A stretch of DNA of 64,000 nucleotides from Salarias fasciatus (lineage: Eukaryota > Chordata > Actinopteri > Blenniiformes > Blenniidae), in NCBI RefSeq assembly GCF_902148845.1, contig NC_043760.1, positions 8,923,822 through 8,987,821 of the forward strand, given 5' to 3'. How positions within the stretch are numbered: position 1 is the stretch's first letter; the number at the start of each line of letters is the position of its first letter. Under the pieces are notes generated by a model, which did not search any database, had not been told where the DNA came from, and saw only the letters and a list, made by a program, of their open reading frames with translations. The translations under genes were made by a program, and so were the position numbers. This document shows, piece after piece, positions 58,813-64,000 of the stretch.

Positions 58813-59932
58813 TCCTCTTCTCTTCCTGTGTCTCTCGTCCTCACAGCTGTCGCTTGATCAAATGCTCGTCTTCCAGCTGCCCAGTAACAGTGTGAAAGGT
58901 GTCTGGAAGAGAAAAAGGGAGAACTTTTATTTTCTTTCCGGGACAACACTGGAGAAATGCAGCATCTCCAACATCAAATCTTGCAGCATGTTTCATCCTG
59001 TGTGCAACAGAGTGATCGCACTGGGTCTTTTCCACAGACATGTCCACTTTTTACATTATAAATTAATTTCTTTACCAATGTAATATGAAACACGTTTGAA
59101 TATTTCTCTCCACATAATAATATAATTTAATTCCAGACATTTTCAGGTTATTTTTATGCCACTGATGGTGGAAGATTATTCTGTCTTTGGTTACTGAGAG
59201 TTAATATTCGCTGATGTAACTCAGACAGAGAGAAGAAGCCTATTTTAGATATATTGATATTACACAACATGACTGAACTTTATCAATAAAATAAATGAAA
59301 TTTACTTTAGAAATCAGAATATTGTTCCACATCCTGCAGATCATGCTATCTATTTCAGAACACAGTTCAGTTTTCCTTCAAAAGCATCCAGCAGCTCACT
59401 GATCAGACTCAGGCCAGCCTCATGAACCTTTAGCACCAGCCTCCAACCACTCCTTTAAATGTTCCCTTCATCCATAGCATCACTGGAAAGCTTCCTGTTG
59501 CTGGCTAAAGGAGATTACTCTAAGGCTTCCTGTGTTCTCAACAGCACACTTCTCCATACTCGGAAGGCAAATGAGGAATAATTTCGCCAAGCTCCTCCGT
59601 TTCTCTGTGCAAAGCCCGAGTCAACGTAGATGTTAAACAGTCTGTAGGAAAACAATGGGAACTTGTCCCCGAACAGGAGGCCGTATTACACACAAACCTA
59701 AACATGAGTGTTAGCGAACACAGCGCTGCAAAATGAGCTTCAGCTGCAGTTCTTCTGCTTACGAACGACAGTAAATGTAACAACCGAATAAGTCTCTGAA
59801 CAAATTGCCGTTTCTGAGTGTGCTGAGAGCAGATTCCCACCTTTAAAAGTGTCCGTGACTGAGATTTCCACAGACATAATAAATAAGCTGCTTTCGCTTT
59901 CACCCTCGCTTCCGGTGCACCTGCCGATGACG
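58813..59932. other. tmem50b 5' flank
   Basis: The part near 59880-59960 is GC-richer (CTTCCGGTG, GATGACGCAG words, ETS- and CRE-like) and is the best candidate for the tmem50b promoter. No coding exon was found. Confidence 0.4.
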
Positions 59933-59948
59933 CAGCGCCGCCTGCTGG
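59933..59948 (-). promoter_or_regulatory. CTCF-like motif, minus orientation
   Basis: The minus strand reads CCAGCAGGCGGCGCTG, close to the CTCF core CCAGCAGGGGGCGCT with one difference. It sits in the presumed tmem50b promoter. Confidence 0.45.
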
Positions 59949-60957
59949 ACCGGAGGAGCCACAACACAAGGAACAATCAGTCTGAATGGAGAAGGGTCAA
60001 TCCTCTGACACCGGTTGGAGACTTTCTGCGTGGAGTTTGCATGTTCTCCCTCCAATATGTAATACAGTATACCGTGATGGCAATATCTAAATAGAAAATA
60101 TCCTGAAAATGTGCCACATCTAATAGAATAAACCTCTGAAATGGGCAGTATGTGAAACAATACACCCTGATGGTGTATTATCTAACAAATATGCTCTGAA
60201 TGGGCCAAACGTAACAAAATAATTTGAAAATAGATATAGGTAGAAAATAGAAATACACAGAAATAATCACCCACTAAGAGTTAAAAAAAACCCAAACTAT
60301 TCATGCATTCATATGCAATGAATTTATGCAATCCACAATACGTATACGGTACAGAACAGATAGCCTCAGAAACCTTTTGTCCATAGATGCTATAGCAGAG
60401 GAATAACCTTGTGGGAGAGACATAAGAGAAACCCTGGAGGTTAGTTTATTGTTGCTTACTTTTTTAAGCAACTTTTTTAAGTGTATAAACGTGAATATTT
60501 TCAATTGTTAGGTTTTAAACATGCAAAAACACAAGTTTTTGCATACAATCTACATTAACAACTTATGTACCTACTTCACACACAATATTAAACGTCCTTT
60601 ATTTGTCCCGCATGGGGAAATTGCAGGGTTGCAGCAGCAAAAAACGTAGAAAGAAAAGCAGAAAAATACAAATCCCAAGCATAAAAGGAAAATTTGAATA
60701 TAATTTGTATGTAAAACTGGATAAATATAATTAAATAACAGAAATATACATAGAAATATACAATATATTGTAATTAACCTCACAAACCATCCACCTCACC
60801 TACCTTGTGGAAGAAACTGTACTTTTTAATGTAAATTTTGTTTTTTAAATTGTCTCTCCAACATTGTTTTTGTATAATAACACCACATGTTTTATACTCG
60901 TGTGTTCCATTATATTTTGATTTTTTTTGTCTTTACACAGTGCAGTTCATATGTCGT
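59949..60957. other. Intergenic, AT-rich
   Basis: Around 60590 a 'TTTATTTGTCCCGCATGGGG' word recalls the repeat near 22700. Otherwise nothing is recognised. Confidence 0.4.
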
Positions 60958-60973
60958 CCAGCAGGTGGCAGTG
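60958..60973 (+). promoter_or_regulatory. CTCF-like motif, plus orientation
   Basis: CCAGCAGGTGGCAGTG matches the CTCF core CCASYAGRKGGCRS well. It points away from the motif at 59933. Confidence 0.5.
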
Positions 60974-61025
60974 TTATAAGACGCTTGCAAGCCTCCAGTC
61001 CGCAGAAGAAAAAAGAAGCAGCCTC

Positions 61026-61065
61026 CTGATTGGCTGCTGTTGCGGGATATAAGAAAAATGGCGGC
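61026..61065 (+). promoter_or_regulatory. CCAAT / TATA-like / YY1 promoter
   Basis: An inverted CCAAT box (CTGATTGGCTG), then GATATAAG, then AAAATGGCGGC (a YY1-type start-site motif) within 40 bp. This order is usual for housekeeping promoters transcribed to the right. Confidence 0.45.
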
Positions 61066-61188
61066 AGCTGGGTTCTTCTTCAGGAGACGGAGAAGATAGA
61101 AAGCAGTCTGTAGTTTATTATTTTTAGATAAAGTCACCGCAGAGAAGCGCCGTCCGCCTGAGTGTCTTCTGACTGCAGCAGGAGGATC

Positions 61189-62377
61189 ATGGAGCGGCGG
61201 ACAGGACGACAGGTCTGAAACTTAAGTCTTCATATTGGCCTGACGAGACTCCCGTTTGGTTTCGCATTGATAAAAAAATGACAATAAGCCAAAAAGTGTA
61301 AAAAAAAAAAAAAAAAAATCCGGTCATACAATGAAATTAAATAAGTTTCACTGTGATGATGTCTGTAGTGGAGCTGAGATTTTATCTCACTCACAAGAGC
61401 GTGGTATGTTTGTCTTGTTTCACGCCACGTGGTCTTTCTTTTTTAGAATGTTTTTCACATTTTAAGATTAAATTTGTTTTCATCCTCTGAGATTCAGAGG
61501 CATTGAATGCATAATTCCTTTTTCATGATTTGTTTTTCTGGATAAAATGAAAGTCCAGGCACATAATGGTTTCTAATGTTGCTGATGGTTTAAGTCACGA
61601 TTATGCTCATATATATGTTCCTCTACTATACTTCAATTCACTACTCAGAGGCAAACTTCAATTTAGCAAATTCCTGGTTTATTTCCATTAACTCCCCTTT
61701 ATTCCCATGGAAAGTTTCCAACTTTGACAATTTGCAATCCTACTTGTATATATTAGTTTCAAAATTGAACCATATTGTGTTCTAAATGTGGATTTTTTGC
61801 AAATAAAAATGGTTTGGTTTATTACTGATGGGACAGTAAAAGTGTGACAGGAATGAACAACAGTAACTGATAAATGATGTGTTGTGAACTTCTTTTGTTC
61901 ATCCGGGTAAATCAGTCAACACAAGCAGCACTAACCACATTTCTATTTTAAGCACTTCAGTTGTTGTTGTTATTCACTCACCTCATTACAGTTTGTTATG
62001 GTTTTTCACCCACAGAATGCGAAAATGAGGTACTGGGACTGCTGTCCAGGACCAGGAGCTGGCTGATCCACTGTCAGAAGCGGGGCAGTGGTCTATATGT
62101 ACGAAACCAGGTGAGTAGACCCTCTGGGTCCTCTTTGCCTGCTTGCTCATCCGGAACTGATGTAATAAAAGGCCGACTGAAGCCCCTCCCACAGCAGTCT
62201 GTTCACGCAGCGAGGGTCCATGACTTAAATGCACTGAAGCGTATTCTGATCCGGAGTGAGACCGGACGCCCGTCCCGTCCTCGATGGACCTGTTCACTAA
62301 CTCTCTTCTTATTGGCTCCCCACAGATTGCCGCCAAGGAGCTTCCAGGTGCAGCGACGTCTCGCCTCAAGCATGATG
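61189..62377 (+). other. Possible transcription unit with three candidate exons
   Basis: Downstream of the CCAAT/YY1 promoter lie an exon ending at 61212 (ATGGAGCGGCGG, then donor GTCTGA), an exon 62016-62110 with a good acceptor and GTGAGT donor, and an exon 62326-62377. The second and third read through in one frame (ENEVLGLLSRTRSW, then AAKELPGAATSRLK). The ATG of the first does not join them in phase. It may be non-coding or mis-delimited. No family was recognised. Confidence 0.25.
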
Positions 62378-63167
62378 GTGCGTCTGACTGATTTATCGTT
62401 ATCACTCGTTTCCGCTGCGTAAACGGCACCATGCAGCGGGTCGGTCGGTGCTTCGGTAGCTCTTGCTGGGAGATGATGCAAACAAAAGGCCGAATTGAAG
62501 CGCCGCGCTCTGCAGTGTGTTCTCACGGCGTGGCGCTATGACAAAGACTAGCTGGAGCGTTTGTCTGATCCCTGCAAAGAGCTGGCCGACAGAGCGCCTG
62601 TTACCCGAACCCCAGAGGACTCGCGCTTCACCCACAGCCTGCAGAGCGTTCTCCAATGTTTCACAGCTCTTTAGATTCACTCACGTTATCTGAACCAGGC
62701 TCTGCAGACTTTTTTTTCATGAAGTTCTCCCGCCAGTGAGTAGGGCAATAATCAGCAGCATTTACTTCTATCCAGGGATCCTAAACTGCTTGATGTGTAG
62801 TCCGGTTTTCAGATGGAGAACTGTCTTTCGTAGATCTGAGATGAGACCAGAATAGTGCTGTTACTGTCTTCCAAAGCACCCTGGACAGTGATTACATATC
62901 TGCCATTTGTCTCAGCCATCAGTAAATTCAGTGAGTTCTTGTAACGCGGACCAGGCTGTGGTGCTGATAACCTGCATATCAATATTTGAATACGCAGACA
63001 TCACCATACTCGGTGTTTGTGTAAACTGAACCTTTTCAAACATGAAACTTTTCTGAAGCAACGATGCATTCTCACGTTGAAACATTGTTGTGTAAACGGA
63101 GCCTAAATCCAAAACATACTAAATGTTTTTTTTTTTTTTTTTCGTTCAGCTTCTTCTCTTTGCATCG
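62378..63167. other. Intergenic or intronic, repeat-like
   Basis: Bases 63085-63110 hold TTGTGTAAACGGAGCCTAA, the end of a fish DNA-element family whose opposite-end word appears near 47190. No gene is supportable. Confidence 0.35.
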
Positions 63168-63424
63168 TTAAACTTGCTCTTCAACTTTCCCAGGGTCTTC
63201 CTCCACCGCCGGGGCCACCTGCACCGACTTGCAGCAGCCGCCACAGACGTATTTGAGGAAGCCCAGGTAGGCGCTGCCGGACACGATCACTGTGATGATG
63301 ATGATGATGGTGGCTCCAAACGCCGGGGAAACGGAGTCGTCCAGTACGGACCGCAGGCCTCCGGTGCTGATATCGCCCGAGCCCGGGATGAGCAGGCCTT
63401 CACCAGGCCCGCTGGTGGCCTCGC
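63168..63424 (-). CDS. Last exon of an unidentified single-pass membrane protein
   Basis: Minus-strand exon with acceptor CTCTGGTTCCAG, phase 1, encoding 85 residues to a TAA stop. The upstream exons lie beyond the window. It reads as a short extracellular stalk rich in Gly, Ser and Pro (EATSGPGEGLLIPGSGDIST), then SVSPAFG, a hydrophobic helix (ATIIIIITVIVSGSAYLGFL), a cysteine pair (KYVCGGCC, possible palmitoylation) and an acidic tail EEDPGKVEEQV. A phase-1 acceptor just before a membrane helix is typical of type I receptors. I do not recognise the family. Confidence 0.55.
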
Positions 63425-64000
63425 CTGGAACCAGAGACAAAGGTCAAAGGACTCTATGAGGTGTGACACATCGCTAAGCTCAGTGAAAATGTCTAAACTA
63501 GCTTTAGTGGAACCAGAACAGGTTCAGCAGCTGCAGCTTATTTCTCACCTCAAATGTGTTTTCAGAAATATTTTCCACTGAACTGTTTCAGTAATAAGAA
63601 AGCTTGTGACCGAGTCTTCATGTTGGCTTGGTGAGTGACACACCCACTTGCTACTGATATGTGTTTCCGTTTGGGGGGGGAAAAAAACCCTTGTGAACAC
63701 GTGAGACGAACCTCACTTTCTCCTGAGTGACAGAAGGTCCAGTGGCTGATCAGAAGTCTCATGAGGAAAATGAAGATGTCTTCATTGATTGATAAACCAT
63801 GTCTCAGTTTGTTTTTTTTTTTAATAAATACTATTGCACTGTATCTCTTGTTTTGCTTCATCATTTCAATAAGAAGAATCTCTGCGTTTTCGCACTATCT
63901 CAGCACATCGCTGACCTTCAGCTACAAACCCAAATCTGGAGCCTGGTTGGGGCAGTATGGGAGGGAAACGGTGGCGATTTCTACATTAGGAACCATGTCA
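63425..64000. other. Intron of the unidentified gene with repeat copy D
   Basis: Bases 63480-63600 carry GTGGAACCAGAACAGGTTCA and CAGCTTATTTCTCACCTCAA, the family seen at 21395, 56610 and 57150. No further exon was recognised up to the window end. Confidence 0.45.

Noticed and set aside
62016-62070. Frame reading MRYWDCCPGPGAG, reminiscent of the RYWDCC start of GH45 cellulases
   Set aside because: The frame stops after about 16 codons, no other enzyme motif is present, and another frame is open across two candidate exons. Chance resemblance.
61986-62432. 148-residue open frame on the minus strand
   Set aside because: No domain, no splice or start support, and it lies opposite better exon-like structure. 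Likely chance.

Overview
The window looks like ray-finned fish (probably percomorph teleost) nuclear DNA. The genes are compact, multi-exon and GT-AG spliced. The intervening DNA is full of fish-type repeats: Rex1/CR1-, L2- and L1-clade LINE pieces, a Tc1-like element, TTAA-flanked MITEs and many CA/GA microsatellites. I assembled all gene models by hand from splice sites and reading phase. Gene names come from remembered family sequences and gene order, not from a search.

The core (about 17.4-58.8 kb) is the teleost counterpart of the mammalian interferon/IL-10 receptor cluster IFNAR2-IL10RB-IFNAR1-IFNGR2-TMEM50B. It holds five complete class II cytokine receptor (CRFB) genes followed by tmem50b. 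In order they are ifnar1/crfb5 (minus), il10rb/crfb4 (plus), two tandem IFNAR2-like CRFB1/2/3-type genes (both minus), ifngr2/crfb6 (plus) and tmem50b (minus). Each receptor has a signal-peptide exon, two fibronectin-III domains on four exons, a transmembrane exon and a cytoplasmic tail. The two IFNAR2-like chains and ifnar1 carry tail tyrosines. The il10rb and ifngr2 tails have none, which fits ligand-specific signalling chains paired with shared accessory chains.

The left flank (0-17 kb) is repeat-rich. It holds one apparently intact two-exon trace amine-associated receptor gene (2.1-3.2 kb), a shattered second copy (5.4-6.5 kb), two neighbouring TTAA-flanked MITEs, and an intact but isolated terminal exon of rsad2 (viperin, an interferon-induced antiviral enzyme) at 9.2-9.4 kb on the minus strand. 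It also holds a 1.05-kb DNA transposon with terminal inverted repeats and an L1-type LINE with an L2-type LINE tail inserted in it. No other viperin exon was found, so the antiviral-effector fragment lies alone about 8 kb from the interferon receptor genes.

The right flank (59-64 kb) has two CTCF-like motifs in divergent orientation, a CCAAT/YY1-type promoter with possible downstream exons on the plus strand, and the last exon of an unidentified single-pass membrane protein on the minus strand running off the window.

Regulatory candidates include an ISRE about 90 bp upstream of the il10rb start codon, an IRF/ISRE-like site in an intron of the second IFNAR2-like gene, and a short upstream ORF before ifngr2. 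No rRNA, tRNA, CRISPR or recognisable retroviral sequence was found.
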